From Rhodobacter sp. SY28-1 (GTDB taxonomy: Bacteria > Pseudomonadota > Alphaproteobacteria > Rhodobacterales > Rhodobacteraceae): DNA of 64,000 nucleotides. The stretch covers positions 1,178,001 through 1,242,000 of the forward strand of contig NZ_STGH01000001.1 in the NCBI RefSeq assembly GCF_005222785.1, in the 5' to 3' direction. A program made the translations under genes and the position numbers. Below are positions 9,301 through 17,780 of the stretch, piece by piece (position 1 is the first letter of the stretch; every line of letters starts with the position of its first letter). Under the pieces are notes generated by a model. It was not told the origin of the DNA and ran no database searches. It was given only the letters and a program-made list of their open reading frames with translations.

Positions 9301-9699
9301 ATGTCCATGAACGATCCTCTCGGCGATATGCTGACCCGTATCCGCAACGCCCAGATGCGCGGCAAGTCCACCGTGACGACCCCCGCCTCGACGCTGCGCG
9401 CCCGCGTGCTCGACGTGCTCCTCTCGGAAGGCTACATCCGTGGCTACGAGAAGTCGGAGACCGCCAACAAGCAGGGCGAATTCACCATCAGCCTGAAGTA
9501 CTACGAAGGCGAGCCCGTGATCCGCGAAGTGAAGCGTGTCTCGAAGCCCGGCCGTCGCGTGTACATGGGTGTGAGCGAGCTTCCCTCGGTCCGCAACGGC
9601 CTGGGCGTCGCCATCGTCTCGACCCCCAAGGGCGTTCTGTCTGATGCAAATGCACGCGCTGCCAATGTCGGCGGCGAAGTGCTTTGCACCGTGTTCTGA
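9301..9699 (+). CDS. rpsH: 30S ribosomal protein S8
   Basis: The 132-residue S8 binds the central domain of 16S rRNA and in E. coli represses the spc operon. ATG 9301 with the AAGGGAGGCATCAC site gives [18 protein letters not shown]; an earlier in-frame ATG inside rpsN is rejected because that sequence is an rpsN shadow. The C-terminal [20 protein letters not shown] motif is intact. Confidence 0.97.
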   Translation: MSMNDPLGDMLTRIRNAQMRGKSTVTTPASTLRARVLDVLLSEGYIRGYEKSETANKQGEFTISLKYYEGEPVIREVKRVSKPGRRVYMGVSELPSVRNGLGVAIVSTPKGVLSDANARAANVGGEVLCTVF

Positions 9700-9709
9700 G
9701 GAGGGTGGA

Positions 9710-10243
9710 ATGTCTCGTATCGGCAAGAAACCCGTCGCGCTCGTCAAAGGCACCTCTGCCTCGATCAGCGGCCAGACCATCGAAGTGAAGGGCCCGAAAG
9801 GGACCCGTTCCTTCACCGCGGGCGACGACGTCACGCTGACCATCGAGGGCGATACCGTCAAGGTGACCCCGCGTGGCCTGTCGAAGCGTGCGCGCCAGCA
9901 GTGGGGGATGACCCGATCGATGATCGCGAACCTCGTCACCGGCGTTTCCACCGGCTTCAAGCAGGATCTGGAAATCCAGGGCGTCGGCTACCGCGCCGCG
10001 ATGGCTGGCAACGTGCTGAAACTGTCTCTGGGCTATTCCCACGAAGTGAACTTCGACGTGCCGAAGGGGGTGACCATCACCGTCCCGAAGCAGACCGAAA
10101 TCACCGTGGAAGGCATCGACCAGCAGCAGGTCGGCCAGGTGGCAGCGAACATCCGCGAATGGCGCGCGCCCGAGCCCTACAAGGGCAAAGGCATCCGCTA
10201 CAAGGATGAGTACATCTTCCGCAAGGAAGGCAAGAAGAAGTAA
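9710..10243 (+). CDS. rplF: 50S ribosomal protein L6
   Basis: The 177-residue L6 sits near the sarcin-ricin loop. ATG 9710 after GAGGAGGGTGGA gives [20 protein letters not shown]; a longer reading into rpsH is rejected. The central [26 protein letters not shown] and the C-terminal [13 protein letters not shown] motifs are intact. Confidence 0.97.
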   Translation: MSRIGKKPVALVKGTSASISGQTIEVKGPKGTRSFTAGDDVTLTIEGDTVKVTPRGLSKRARQQWGMTRSMIANLVTGVSTGFKQDLEIQGVGYRAAMAGNVLKLSLGYSHEVNFDVPKGVTITVPKQTEITVEGIDQQQVGQVAANIREWRAPEPYKGKGIRYKDEYIFRKEGKKK

Positions 10244-10254
10244 GGGTGGCGAAA

Positions 10255-10614
10255 ATGGCAAACAACAAGAGAGAGTTGTTCCTCAAGCGCCGCCTGCGCG
10301 TCCGGAACAAGATCAAGGCGACCTCGCATGGCCGCCTGCGGCTGTCGGTGCACCGCTCGTCGAAGAACATCAGCGTCCAGCTGATCGACGACGTGAAGGG
10401 TGTGACGGTGGCTTCGGCCTCCTCGCTCGAGAAAGACCTCGGCGTGGTCGGCAAGAACAACATCGAGGCTTCGGCCAAGGTGGGCGCGGCGATTGCCGAG
10501 CGGGCCAAGAAGGCGGGCGTCGAAGAGTGCTACTTCGACCGCGGCGGCTTCCTGTTCCACGGCAAGATCAAGGCGCTTGCCGATGCAGCCCGCGAAGGCG
10601 GTCTGAAGTTCTAA
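10255..10614 (+). CDS. rplR: 50S ribosomal protein L18
   Basis: The 119-residue L18 carries 5S rRNA into the 50S subunit. ATG 10255 is preferred over GTG 10246 because AAGGGTGG lies five bases before it and the protein then starts [19 protein letters not shown], as in relatives. The motifs [14 protein letters not shown] and [24 protein letters not shown] are present. A 107-base spacer with two hairpins separates it from rpsE. Confidence 0.96.
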   Translation: MANNKRELFLKRRLRVRNKIKATSHGRLRLSVHRSSKNISVQLIDDVKGVTVASASSLEKDLGVVGKNNIEASAKVGAAIAERAKKAGVEECYFDRGGFLFHGKIKALADAAREGGLKF

Positions 10615-10621
10615 ATCAGGC

Positions 10622-10671
10622 GGGCGGCAGTGATGCCGCCCCGATGATCCGGGGGCGCCCCTGCGGCGCCC
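10622..10671 (+). promoter_or_regulatory. Two tandem perfect hairpins between rplR and rpsE
   Basis: GGGCGGC/GCCGCCC (10622-10641, 6-base loop) is followed by GGGCGCC/GGCGCCC (10653-10671, 5-base loop). Neither has a T run. Spacers of this length are unusual between these two genes, so the pair may be an RNA processing or regulatory site. Confidence 0.55.
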
Positions 10672-10721
10672 ACCAGGATTGGCTTTAACGGCACAGCGTG
10701 CCACCACGAAGGAATTGCCAT

Positions 10722-11294
10722 ATGGCAGAACGTGAGAACCGCCGGGAGCGTCGTGACGACCGTCGCGACAACCGCCCGGAAGAAACCCCGGAATTCGCCG
10801 ACCGTCTGGTCGCGATCAACCGTGTCTCGAAAACCGTCAAGGGTGGCAAGCGCTTCGGCTTTGCGGCTCTCGTCGTCGTCGGTGACCAGCGCGGTCGCGT
10901 CGGCTTCGGCAAGGGCAAGGCCAAGGAAGTGCCGGAAGCGATCCGCAAGGCCACCGAACAGGCCAAGCGCTCGATGATCCGCGTCGCTCTGAAAGACAGC
11001 CGCACGCTGCACCACGACATGGAAGGCCGCCATGGCGCCGGCCGCGTCGTGATGCGGACCGCCGTGGCCGGTACCGGCATCATCGCCGGCGGCCCGATGC
11101 GCGCCGTGTTCGAGATGCTGGGGATCCAGGACGTCGTCGCCAAATCGATCGGCTCGCAAAACCCCTACAACATGATCCGCGCCACCATCGACGGGCTGAA
11201 GCACGAAGCCTCGCCCCGTTCGGTCGCCGCGCGTCGTGGCAAGAAGGTCGCCGAAATTCTTCGGAAGCCCGAAGCTGAAACCGTGGAGGCCTGA
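10722..11294 (+). CDS. rpsE: 30S ribosomal protein S5
   Basis: The 190-residue S5 takes part in decoding fidelity and mRNA unwinding. ATG 10722 after CACGAAGGAATTGCC is chosen; an upstream in-frame ATG adds unrelated residues. After an Arg-rich N-terminus, the dsRNA-binding-like domain [30 protein letters not shown] and the C-terminal [27 protein letters not shown] follow. The stop is 2 bases from rpmD. Confidence 0.97.
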   Translation: MAERENRRERRDDRRDNRPEETPEFADRLVAINRVSKTVKGGKRFGFAALVVVGDQRGRVGFGKGKAKEVPEAIRKATEQAKRSMIRVALKDSRTLHHDMEGRHGAGRVVMRTAVAGTGIIAGGPMRAVFEMLGIQDVVAKSIGSQNPYNMIRATIDGLKHEASPRSVAARRGKKVAEILRKPEAETVEA

Positions 11295-11296
11295 TC

Positions 11297-11494
11297 ATGG
11301 CTGACAAGAAGAAAACCATCGTCGTGAAGCAGATCCGTTCGGCCGCCCGCCGTCCGGCCGTGCAGACCGCGACCCTGAAGGGCCTCGGCCTGAACAAGCT
11401 GAACCGCACCCGCGAGCTGGAAGATACCCCTTCCGTCCGCGGCATGGTGAACTCGATCAGCCACCTCGTCGAGATCATCGAAGAGCGCGGCTAA
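11297..11494 (+). CDS. rpmD: 50S ribosomal protein L30
   Basis: The 65-residue L30 reads [20 protein letters not shown], then [26 protein letters not shown], the full family pattern. rplO normally follows at once. Here a hairpin repeat, a terminator and three unrelated genes (2.1 kb) separate them, the third break in the r-protein cluster. Confidence 0.96.
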   Translation: MADKKKTIVVKQIRSAARRPAVQTATLKGLGLNKLNRTRELEDTPSVRGMVNSISHLVEIIEERG

Positions 11495-11498
11495 GCCC

Positions 11499-11520
11499 GT
11501 AGGGTGGGGTTCTACCCCAC
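11499..11520. repeat. GTAGGGTG-type hairpin after rpmD
   Basis: GTAGGGTGGGGT begins at 11499, and GTGGGGT pairs with ACCCCAC around a TCT loop. It begins 4 bases after the rpmD stop and shares the GTAGGGTG start with the repeats at 6373 and 18803. Confidence 0.65.
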
Positions 11521-11533
11521 CGCATCGACAACG

Positions 11534-11570
11534 AACGCCCTCGCGGAAACGCGGGGGCGTTATTCATTTG
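11534..11570 (+). terminator. Rho-independent terminator after rpmD
   Basis: AACGCCC-T-CGCG and CGCG-GG-GGCGTT fold around GAAA into a long stem, then TTATTCATTTG. It closes the rpmC-rpmD block. Confidence 0.8.
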
Positions 11571-11633
11571 CCTTTCCCTACCCGGTTCGCAATGATTTTG
11601 TGAAAAATAGTCGATGGGCCAAGGGAGACCTGA

Positions 11634-12272
11634 GTGGGACGCCTAGACTTCATTCCTATGACGGCGGACGAGGCAGACTGGCATAAGCCAGCCGATACCG
11701 AAATGGAGGCTTGGGAGCGTGCAGATTATCTATTGGATCTTTGCACTCTCGACGAGTTGCCAGAAGAACTTCCCTTGTTCTACGCGCTTGGCTTGCATTG
11801 GGGCGAAGTCATGAATGGAGGGCATGCCCAGTTTCTGGCTAACCTCAAGACAAGGAATCGGCCCTGGGTTCTTTCAGCGTGTGTGGAGGCGGCGCAGAAG
11901 ATGTATCCCCCCGCGTTGACGGATTGCTTTCGAACTATTCTGAAATGGGTTGAGCAGAATCCGGACGACAATGAAGCGCTATTTGGATTCGAGTCTGGGC
12001 AAATCGACGTGCTTGATCAGCTTGATGCTCTGGTGGCAGCGGCAGATGTCGGCAGCGGACAGTATCTGCTTGGACTGATCGGTAAGTCTTCTGATCCGTT
12101 GGAAAAGACGTTCGTAAGGGACGTTCTGAACGGAACGGCGAGCGATAACTCACATCTGAACGCGATGCGCGCCATCTGGCTCAGGCGCAGCGGTTTGGTA
12201 CGCCTGCTGTCGGATGACGAGGTCGATGATATCTTTGACGCCTTAAGCTTGGGACAGCCACTTCCCCAATAG
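11634..12272 (+). CDS. DUF4375 (DMP19)-like protein
   Basis: The 212-residue protein has a GTG start; an internal ATG at 11658 is possible. The central segment LHWGEVMNGGHAQFLANLKTR, followed by a run of small helices (VLSACVEAAQKMYPPALTDCF), resembles the E-x-NGG-x-x-QF core of the DUF4375/DMP19 family, helical proteins often linked to toxin-immunity or stress contexts. The function is unknown. The gene is A+T-richer than its neighbours and sits between rpmD and rplO behind a terminator, so it is probably acquired. Confidence 0.65.
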   Translation: MGRLDFIPMTADEADWHKPADTEMEAWERADYLLDLCTLDELPEELPLFYALGLHWGEVMNGGHAQFLANLKTRNRPWVLSACVEAAQKMYPPALTDCFRTILKWVEQNPDDNEALFGFESGQIDVLDQLDALVAAADVGSGQYLLGLIGKSSDPLEKTFVRDVLNGTASDNSHLNAMRAIWLRRSGLVRLLSDDEVDDIFDALSLGQPLPQ

Positions 12273-12310
12273 CGTGGGACACTGATCTTCGGCCTCATAT
12301 CCCATCATGC

Positions 12311-12772
12311 TCACATGACTGCCACCAGCGCATAAACTGCCATCGCCATCACGATCAGGGACCCGATGGTGTAGAACGTCGCCCGCACCTCATGCGACTG
12401 CGCCGTGCCATAGGCCACCGCATGCGCCGCCCGGGCTGCGACGAAGCCGTACATCAGCATCTGCGCCAGCCACAGGGGCGGGGCGACCGCCACGAAAACC
12501 AGCCCTGCCGCCCAGAAGGCCGGGATGTTCTCCAGGTCGTTGCGGTGCATCCGACGGGATCGGTCGACATAGTCGTTGACCTCCAGCTGCTTCGGATCCG
12601 GCGCCTTGTTGATCAGGCCGGGCCGCAGGTCCTCGGGCGCGGCATAGCCACCGCCAACCTTCATCATCCGGTAGACGGTCATCCAGCCCTGGCCCATCAC
12701 CTTCAGCACGGTCAGCGCCGTGGCGATCAGGTATGTGACAAAGGCCGGGTTCTCGATGGTGAGTGTGTCCAT
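12311..12772 (-). CDS. MAPEG family membrane protein
   Basis: The 153-residue protein starts at 12772 (GGGAGGG site just upstream), giving MDTLTIENPAFVTYLIATAL. About four membrane helices are visible. The family signature NDYVDRSRRMHRNDLENIPAFWAAGLVFV is present near residues 65-95. MAPEG proteins include glutathione-dependent microsomal transferases and peroxidases; bacterial members are mostly uncharacterised. It is transcribed against all surrounding r-protein genes and diverges from the GFA-family gene. Confidence 0.85.
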   Translation of the reverse strand: MDTLTIENPAFVTYLIATALTVLKVMGQGWMTVYRMMKVGGGYAAPEDLRPGLINKAPDPKQLEVNDYVDRSRRMHRNDLENIPAFWAAGLVFVAVAPPLWLAQMLMYGFVAARAAHAVAYGTAQSHEVRATFYTIGSLIVMAMAVYALVAVM

Positions 12773-12954
12773 GGTTGTCCCTCCCCTAAGGCGAGGGTCG
12801 GGACCGCATCCGCTTCTGTCAATGTCCGGTTGGCGAGGACTGCCCCGCCGGTGTCGCAAATCTCTACTTGGCGTCGTGGCGCGGTGCTAACCTGCGCCTG
12901 CGACTCGAACCACCCCGGGAGGGGGCAGGGGGCCGCGCACAGGGAGGACTGCCA

Positions 12955-13395
12955 ATGACCACCCACTACGCTGGCGGCTGCCAGCACGTCCATGTCACTG
13001 CCACCGCCGAACCCATCGACAACCACGAGTGCCACTGCAACGTCTGCAAGGGCGTGACCGGCCAGCACACGACCCATGTCGCCTTCTTCAACCACGGGGA
13101 CATCCAGGTCGACCACCCCGAACTGATGAACCGGGTGCCCTTCAACAAGGACAACCCGAACGGCCCGCTGGAGATCTGCGTCTGCAAGGAATGCGGGGCG
13201 GCGCTGATGCTGGACGACAAGCAGGGCCGCATCCGCGTGGCGGTGCCGAATGTCATGGGCTACGACGACGCCAAGTTCCCCAAGGCCACCTACCACGCCT
13301 TCTGGGACGAGACGAAGGGCTACCCGGCCCCCACCGACGGCCGCCCGGTCTATTCGGGACTGCAGCCCAGTTTCGTCTGGCCGCAGGGGCAATGA
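12955..13395 (+). CDS. GFA/CENP-V family protein (glutathione-dependent formaldehyde-activating type)
   Basis: The 146-residue protein starts at ATG 12955 after GGGAGGACTGCC. The zinc motifs of the GFA fold are visible: GGCQHVHV, CHCNVC near residue 24-29, and CVCKECGAAL near 77-86. Family members include Gfa, which condenses formaldehyde with glutathione, but most are uncharacterised. The divergent MAPEG gene is also from a glutathione-related family, so a joint role in thiol detoxification is possible, though only inferred. Confidence 0.85.
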   Translation: MTTHYAGGCQHVHVTATAEPIDNHECHCNVCKGVTGQHTTHVAFFNHGDIQVDHPELMNRVPFNKDNPNGPLEICVCKECGAALMLDDKQGRIRVAVPNVMGYDDAKFPKATYHAFWDETKGYPAPTDGRPVYSGLQPSFVWPQGQ

Positions 13396-13465
13396 TCCGA
13401 CGGCTCCCAGAGGGTTAACACCACCCTAACGGAATCTGGTATCCCGTTGGGAAAAAAGGGAAAAG

Positions 13466-13504
13466 GCAAGGGTGTCCACCGTGGACAGCCTCGCCCTTGC
13501 TTTT
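13466..13504 (+). terminator. Composite hairpin with T run upstream of rplO
   Basis: GCAAGGG (13466-13472) pairs with CCCTTGC (13494-13500) around an inner TGTCCA/TGGACA stem, then TTTT. It is 70 bases after the GFA-family gene and would isolate rplO from it. Confidence 0.7.
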
Positions 13505-13616
13505 CGGGGTCCCGTGCTGTATCGCCCCCCGGTGGCCAAGTCCGGCCACGAGAATCAAGAAGAGCCGTGGGTGTCCCGTTCTCGCTTCGGGGGCACATCC
13601 GGCAAGGAGAAGCGAC

Positions 13617-14096
13617 ATGAAACTGCATGAACTCGCCGACAACGAAGGCGCGGCGAAGAAGAAGAAGCGCGTGGCGCGCGGCCCGGGTTCGGGCAAGGGT
13701 AAGACCGCTGGCCGTGGTATCAAGGGTCAGAAGTCCCGCTCGGGCGTGGCGCTGGGTGGCTACGAAGGCGGCCAGATGCCGCTGTATCGCCGCCTGCCCA
13801 AGCGCGGCTTCACCAAGCCGAACAAGCTGCACTACGCGGTGGTCAACCTCGGGATGATCGAGAAGTTCATCGCCGCGGGCAAGCTGGACGTGAAGGCCGA
13901 GATCACCGAAGACGCGCTGGTCGCGGCCGGTGTCACCTCGACCAAGCGCGACGGCATCCGCGTGCTGGCCAAGGGCGAACTGAAGTCCAAGGTCAACCTG
14001 ACCGTCACCGGCGCCTCGGCCTCGGCTGTCGAAGCCGTGGAAAAGGCCGGCGGCAAGGTCACTCTCCTGGCACCTGTGGCGGCTGCGGCTGAATAA
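13617..14096 (+). CDS. rplO: 50S ribosomal protein L15
   Basis: The 159-residue L15 is a late-assembly protein. ATG 13617 after GGCAAGGAGAAGCGAC gives [20 protein letters not shown]; an upstream in-frame reading is rejected. The motifs [22 protein letters not shown] and [10 protein letters not shown] are intact. It begins the fourth block, rplO-secY-adk, without an adjacent rpmD. Confidence 0.97.
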   Translation: MKLHELADNEGAAKKKKRVARGPGSGKGKTAGRGIKGQKSRSGVALGGYEGGQMPLYRRLPKRGFTKPNKLHYAVVNLGMIEKFIAAGKLDVKAEITEDALVAAGVTSTKRDGIRVLAKGELKSKVNLTVTGASASAVEAVEKAGGKVTLLAPVAAAAE

Positions 14097-14144
14097 CCAT
14101 TGTGAGCGGCCCAAAGGTCGCTTACATCAACACCCAGTTTTCCC

Positions 14145-14177
14145 GCGCCGCCGAACCGGAGAACGGTCCGGCGGCGC
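14145..14177 (+). promoter_or_regulatory. Strong hairpin in the rplO-secY spacer
   Basis: GCGCCGCCG (14145-14153) and CGGCGGCGC (14169-14177) form a 9-bp GC stem that can extend inward. There is no T run, so it is probably an mRNA-stability or differential-expression element between the ribosomal gene and the translocase gene. Confidence 0.5.
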
Positions 14178-14198
14178 TTGGCTTGAAAGAGACCTGAC

Positions 14199-15569
14199 AT
14201 GGCATCAGCTGCCGAACAAATGGCCGCGAACCTTAGCTGGGGCATGCTTGGCAAGGCGACCGACCTGCGCCAGCGCATCTTCTTCACGATCGGCCTGCTG
14301 ATCGTCTACCGTCTGGGCACCTATATCCCGGTCCCGGGCATCGACGGCACGGCGCTGCGTGAGTTCATGGCGGATGCGACGCAGACCGTCGGCGGCATGC
14401 TGAACATGTTCACCGGCGGCGCCCTGGCCCGGATGGGGATCTTCGCGCTTGGCATCATGCCCTACATCAGCGCCTCGATCATCGTGCAGCTTCTGGGCAC
14501 GATGTACGGCCCCTGGCAACAGCTGAAGAAAGAGGGCGAGCAGGGCCGCAAGAAGCTGAACCAGTATACCCGGTACGGCACGGTGGCGCTGGCGATCCTG
14601 CAGGGCTACGGCATCGCCATGTCGATCCAGGGTGGGGGGCTCGCGCATACCCCTGGTCCGTTCTTCATCGCCTCCTGCGTCATCACGCTGGTCGGCGGCA
14701 CGATGTTCCTGATGTGGCTCGGCGAACAGATCACTGCGCGCGGCATCGGCAACGGCATCTCTCTTATCATCTTCGTCGGCATCGTGGCCGAGATCCCGGC
14801 GGCCATCGCGCAGTTCTTTGCGCAGGGCCGGTCCGGCGCCTTGTCGACCCCGGTGATCCTGGGCGTGATCGTGATGGTCGTGGCCGTCATCGCCTTCGTC
14901 GTGTTCATGGAACGCGCGCTGCGCAAGATCAGCATCCTCTACCCGCGCCGTCAGGTGGGGATGAAGGTCTATGAGGGCGGCTCGTCGCACCTGCCGATCA
15001 AGGTCAACCCGGCGGGCGTTATCCCGGCGATCTTCGCCTCGTCCATTCTGCTTCTGCCGACGACCATCAGCACGTTTTCGGGTTCGACCACCAACCCGGT
15101 CCTGTCCTGGTTGGCTGCAAACCTTGGCTATGGCCAGCCGCTGCACCTGGCGTTCCTGGCCGCGATGATCGTGTTCTTTGCCTACTTCTATACCCTGAAC
15201 GTGTCGTTCAAGGTCGACGAAGTGGCCGAGAACCTGAAGAACCAGAATGCCTCGGTTCCGGGTATCCGTCCGGGCAAGAAGACTGAAGAGTACCTGGAAT
15301 ACGTGGTGAACCGCATCCTTGTCCTTGGCTCGGCCTACCTTGCGGCGGTCTGTCTGCTGCCCGAGGTTCTGATCGCCGAACTGGGGATCCCGTTCTACTT
15401 CGGGGGCACCTCGGTTCTGATTGTGGTGTCGGTCACCATGGATACGATCCAGCAGGTCCAGTCGCATCTTCTGGCGCACCAGTACGAGGCGCTGATCGAG
15501 AAGTCGCAACTGCGCGGCCGCAAGAAGCCGGGTGCGAAGTCGGCATCCAAGGCCCCGGCGCGGCGCTGA
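14199..15569 (+). CDS. secY: Preprotein translocase channel subunit SecY
   Basis: The 456-residue inner-membrane protein forms the Sec channel with SecE and SecG. About ten membrane segments are visible, beginning with [20 protein letters not shown]. The plug-region sequence follows near residue 60, and the cytoplasmic loop [20 protein letters not shown] is canonical. The C-terminus ends in a basic tail. It shares the transcript with rplO and adk, the common bacterial order. Confidence 0.98.
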   Translation: MASAAEQMAANLSWGMLGKATDLRQRIFFTIGLLIVYRLGTYIPVPGIDGTALREFMADATQTVGGMLNMFTGGALARMGIFALGIMPYISASIIVQLLGTMYGPWQQLKKEGEQGRKKLNQYTRYGTVALAILQGYGIAMSIQGGGLAHTPGPFFIASCVITLVGGTMFLMWLGEQITARGIGNGISLIIFVGIVAEIPAAIAQFFAQGRSGALSTPVILGVIVMVVAVIAFVVFMERALRKISILYPRRQVGMKVYEGGSSHLPIKVNPAGVIPAIFASSILLLPTTISTFSGSTTNPVLSWLAANLGYGQPLHLAFLAAMIVFFAYFYTLNVSFKVDEVAENLKNQNASVPGIRPGKKTEEYLEYVVNRILVLGSAYLAAVCLLPEVLIAELGIPFYFGGTSVLIVVSVTMDTIQQVQSHLLAHQYEALIEKSQLRGRKKPGAKSASKAPARR

Positions 15570-15573
15570 TCCG

Positions 15574-16218
15574 ATGACGAACATCATCCTTCTGGGGCCG
15601 CCGGGGGCGGGCAAGGGAACGCAGGCCAAGCGGCTGGAAGAGAGCCGCGGCATGGTTCAGCTGTCGACTGGCGACATGCTTAAGGAAGCGATCGCCAAGG
15701 GCACTGCGCTGGGCAAGCAGGTCGAAGGCATCATGGCCCGGGGCGAGCTGGTCACGGATGAGATCGTGATCGGCCTGATCGAGGCGAAGATGCAGGATGG
15801 CGCAAAAGGTGGCTTCATCTTCGACGGCTTCCCGCGCACGCTGAAACAGGCTGATGCGCTTGGCGAGTTGTTGACACGGACCGGGTCGACACTTGACCGT
15901 GTGGTCGAGATGCAGGTGGACGACGCAGCGTTGGTCGACCGGATCACCGGTCGGTACACCTGCGGCAACTGCGGCGCGGTCTATCACGACAAGACCCACC
16001 CGACGAAGGTCGCAGGCACCTGCGACGTTTGCGGCAGCACGAACCTCAAGCGGCGGGCTGACGACAACGCCGAGACGCTGAAAACCAGGCTGATGGAATA
16101 CTACAAGAAGACGTCGCCGCTGATTGGCTACTACTATGCCAAGGGTCTGCTGGCCTCGGTTGATGGCCTGGCGGATGTGGATTCGGTTTCATCCGAGATC
16201 TCGTCCGTTCTGGACTGA
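15574..16218 (+). CDS. adk: Adenylate kinase with zinc-type lid
   Basis: The 214-residue enzyme catalyses AMP + ATP to 2 ADP. ATG 15574 gives [20 protein letters not shown], with the P-loop GPPGAGKGT at residues 8-16. The AMP site [14 protein letters not shown] and [13 protein letters not shown] follow. The lid carries two CxxC pairs ([10 protein letters not shown] and TCDVCGS), a four-cysteine zinc lid as in Gram-positive enzymes rather than the Cys-less lid of enterobacteria. It lies 4 bases after secY. Confidence 0.97.
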   Translation: MTNIILLGPPGAGKGTQAKRLEESRGMVQLSTGDMLKEAIAKGTALGKQVEGIMARGELVTDEIVIGLIEAKMQDGAKGGFIFDGFPRTLKQADALGELLTRTGSTLDRVVEMQVDDAALVDRITGRYTCGNCGAVYHDKTHPTKVAGTCDVCGSTNLKRRADDNAETLKTRLMEYYKKTSPLIGYYYAKGLLASVDGLADVDSVSSEISSVLD

Positions 16219-16286
16219 GCGCGTCGCCCGACCGGTGCGGCGGGCCGCAACGACCGCCAATTGTGGCAATGATGAGAAGCATTCCG

Positions 16287-16322
16287 GGGGTGCCGTAGCA
16301 AATGCGGCACCCCTTGATTTTC
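16287..16322 (+). terminator. Rho-independent terminator after adk
   Basis: GGGGTGCCG and CGGCACCCC form a perfect 9-bp stem with a 9-base loop, followed by TTGATTTT. It ends the rplO-secY-adk block. Confidence 0.85.
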
Positions 16323-16434
16323 GGCCATAAATTGGCCCGGAAAAGATCAGGCGTGGCACATCGCGACAGATTATTTCTGCCACAATTTCCGGATCATTTC
16401 GCCACACATTGTTAACGTTAGCGGAGCCAACTGC

Positions 16435-16590
16435 ATGTCTGATGCCAAACCATTGTACCGTACAACCCTGCCGAACGGCATGGAGGTAGCCTACGTCGAC
16501 AAGGGGACGAAGAACCCGCTCGGGCTGACCCGCGAGCTGTACGAGAGGGGTGGCTACTCGCCCGCATTCGACGATCTTCCGAAGAAGTAG
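16435..16590 (+). CDS. Small hypothetical protein (51 aa) between adk and rpsM
   Basis: An ATG-started frame of 51 codons reads MSDAKPLYRTTLPNGMEVAY, followed by VDKGTKNPLGLTRELYERGG and YSPAFDDLPKK. A GGAG element lies nine bases before the ATG. A strong terminator follows the stop within 30 bases, and the adk terminator precedes it, so it looks like a self-contained small transcription unit. Codon usage is like that of its neighbours. The family is not recognised; the defined gene boundaries argue that it is real. Confidence 0.6.
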   Translation: MSDAKPLYRTTLPNGMEVAYVDKGTKNPLGLTRELYERGGYSPAFDDLPKK

Positions 16591-16618
16591 GCTCCATACC
16601 GAAGGCGGCCTGTATCGG

Positions 16619-16655
16619 GAACCGCGCCATTCGACTGGCGCGGTTCTTCGTTTTT
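16619..16655 (+). terminator. Rho-independent terminator before rpsM
   Basis: GAACCGCGCCA and TGGCGCGGTTC make a perfect 11-bp stem with a 6-base loop, followed by TTCGTTTTT. It closes the small 51-codon gene and separates the spc and alpha operons. Confidence 0.92.
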
Positions 16656-16882
16656 CAGGATGGGCGTGAGCGATCAGATACGCCCGTCAGGTCCTGCGAG
16701 CCAACAGGCTGCCCGATCCACTTGACGGCACCAGGAAAACCCCATATGGCACGGCGTCCCGCGGTGGAATCACCTTGCGGGCCTTCCATATTGGAAGATC
16801 GTATCGCCGGGTTAACTGCCCGTGCGGTGTTGTGAAAAAAGGTTCTGGCGTTACGGAACCGCAACGAAGAAGGACGACACGT

Positions 16883-17251
16883 TTGGCACGTATTGCTGGC
16901 GTCAACATTCCGACCGCGAAACGGGTTCCGATCGCGCTCACCTACATCACCGGGATCGGCCCCCACACCGCCCAGACCATCTGCGAAGCGCTGAAGATCG
17001 ACACCGCCCGCCGGGTCAACCAGCTGACCGACAGCGAAGTGCTGGCGATCCGCGAATACATCGACGCGAACCTGACTGTCGAAGGCGACCTGCGCCGCGA
17101 AGTCACGATGAACATCAAGCGTCTGATGGACCTGGGCTGCTACCGCGGCCTGCGTCACCGCAAGGGCCTGCCGGTCCGCGGCCAGCGCACGCACACCAAC
17201 GCTCGTACCCGCAAAGGCCCCGCGAAGGCCATTGCCGGCAAGAAGAAATAA
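16883..17251 (+). CDS. rpsM: 30S ribosomal protein S13 (TTG start)
   Basis: The 122-residue S13 starts at TTG 16883, giving (M)[20 protein letters not shown], the universal N-terminus. AAGAAGGA precedes it at good spacing. An upstream in-frame ATG (16775) would add about 36 residues with no S13 similarity and is rejected. The motif [14 protein letters not shown] and the C-terminal [20 protein letters not shown] are intact. It is the first gene of the alpha operon, rpsM-rpsK-rpoA-rplQ. No rpmJ precedes it, as is usual in this class. Confidence 0.95.
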   Translation: MARIAGVNIPTAKRVPIALTYITGIGPHTAQTICEALKIDTARRVNQLTDSEVLAIREYIDANLTVEGDLRREVTMNIKRLMDLGCYRGLRHRKGLPVRGQRTHTNARTRKGPAKAIAGKKK

Positions 17252-17264
17252 GGGGCGCTGAGAT

Positions 17265-17660
17265 ATGGCACGCGATACCAAAACCGCCCGCACCAAGAAA
17301 AAAGAACGCAAGAACATCGCCGCTGGTGTGGCGCATGTGAACTCGTCGTTCAACAACACCAAGATCCTGATCTCGGACGTTCAGGGCAACGCGATCTCGT
17401 GGTCGTCCTCGGGGACCATGGGCTTCAAGGGCTCGCGCAAGTCGACGCCCTATGCTGCCCAGATGGCCGCCGAAGATGCTGGCCGCAAGGCGCAGGAACA
17501 CGGCGTCCGCACGCTGGAAGTCGAAGTTCAGGGGCCGGGTTCGGGCCGTGAATCGGCGCTGCGCGCTCTGGCTGCCGTGGGCTTCCAGATCACGTCGATC
17601 CGCGACGTGACGCCGTTGGCCCACAACGGCTGCCGTCCGCCGAAGCGCCGCCGCGTTTAA
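17265..17660 (+). CDS. rpsK: 30S ribosomal protein S11
   Basis: The 131-residue S11 forms part of the mRNA exit platform. [39 protein letters not shown] and the invariant C-terminal [13 protein letters not shown], with the Asn-Gly site of isoaspartate formation, are present. It follows rpsM by 13 bases. A terminator-type hairpin lies between it and rpoA. Confidence 0.97.
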   Translation: MARDTKTARTKKKERKNIAAGVAHVNSSFNNTKILISDVQGNAISWSSSGTMGFKGSRKSTPYAAQMAAEDAGRKAQEHGVRTLEVEVQGPGSGRESALRALAAVGFQITSIRDVTPLAHNGCRPPKRRRV

Positions 17661-17673
17661 GGTTTTGATTTCG

Positions 17674-17720
17674 ACCGGGCCGTGAGGGTGTTCCCTCGCG
17701 GCCCGGTTTTCGTCGTTTAC
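17674..17720 (+). terminator. Terminator or attenuator between rpsK and rpoA
   Basis: ACCGGGCCG (17674-17682) pairs with CGGCCCGGT (17699-17707), enclosing GAGGG/CCCTC with a 4-base loop. TTTTCGTCGTTT follows. It is a near-perfect 14-bp stem with one T-G pair, inside the alpha operon. Confidence 0.75.
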
Positions 17721-17780
17721 GATCCTCGGGCGTCCGCCGGCTTTCGGACATCGGCAGCGGACAAGAATAGGGGCTTCAGA

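Noticed and set aside
16775-16882. An upstream ATG extending S13 by about 36 residues
   Set aside because: The extra residues do not resemble S13, and the TTG at 16883 has a proper ribosome site and the universal N-terminus.
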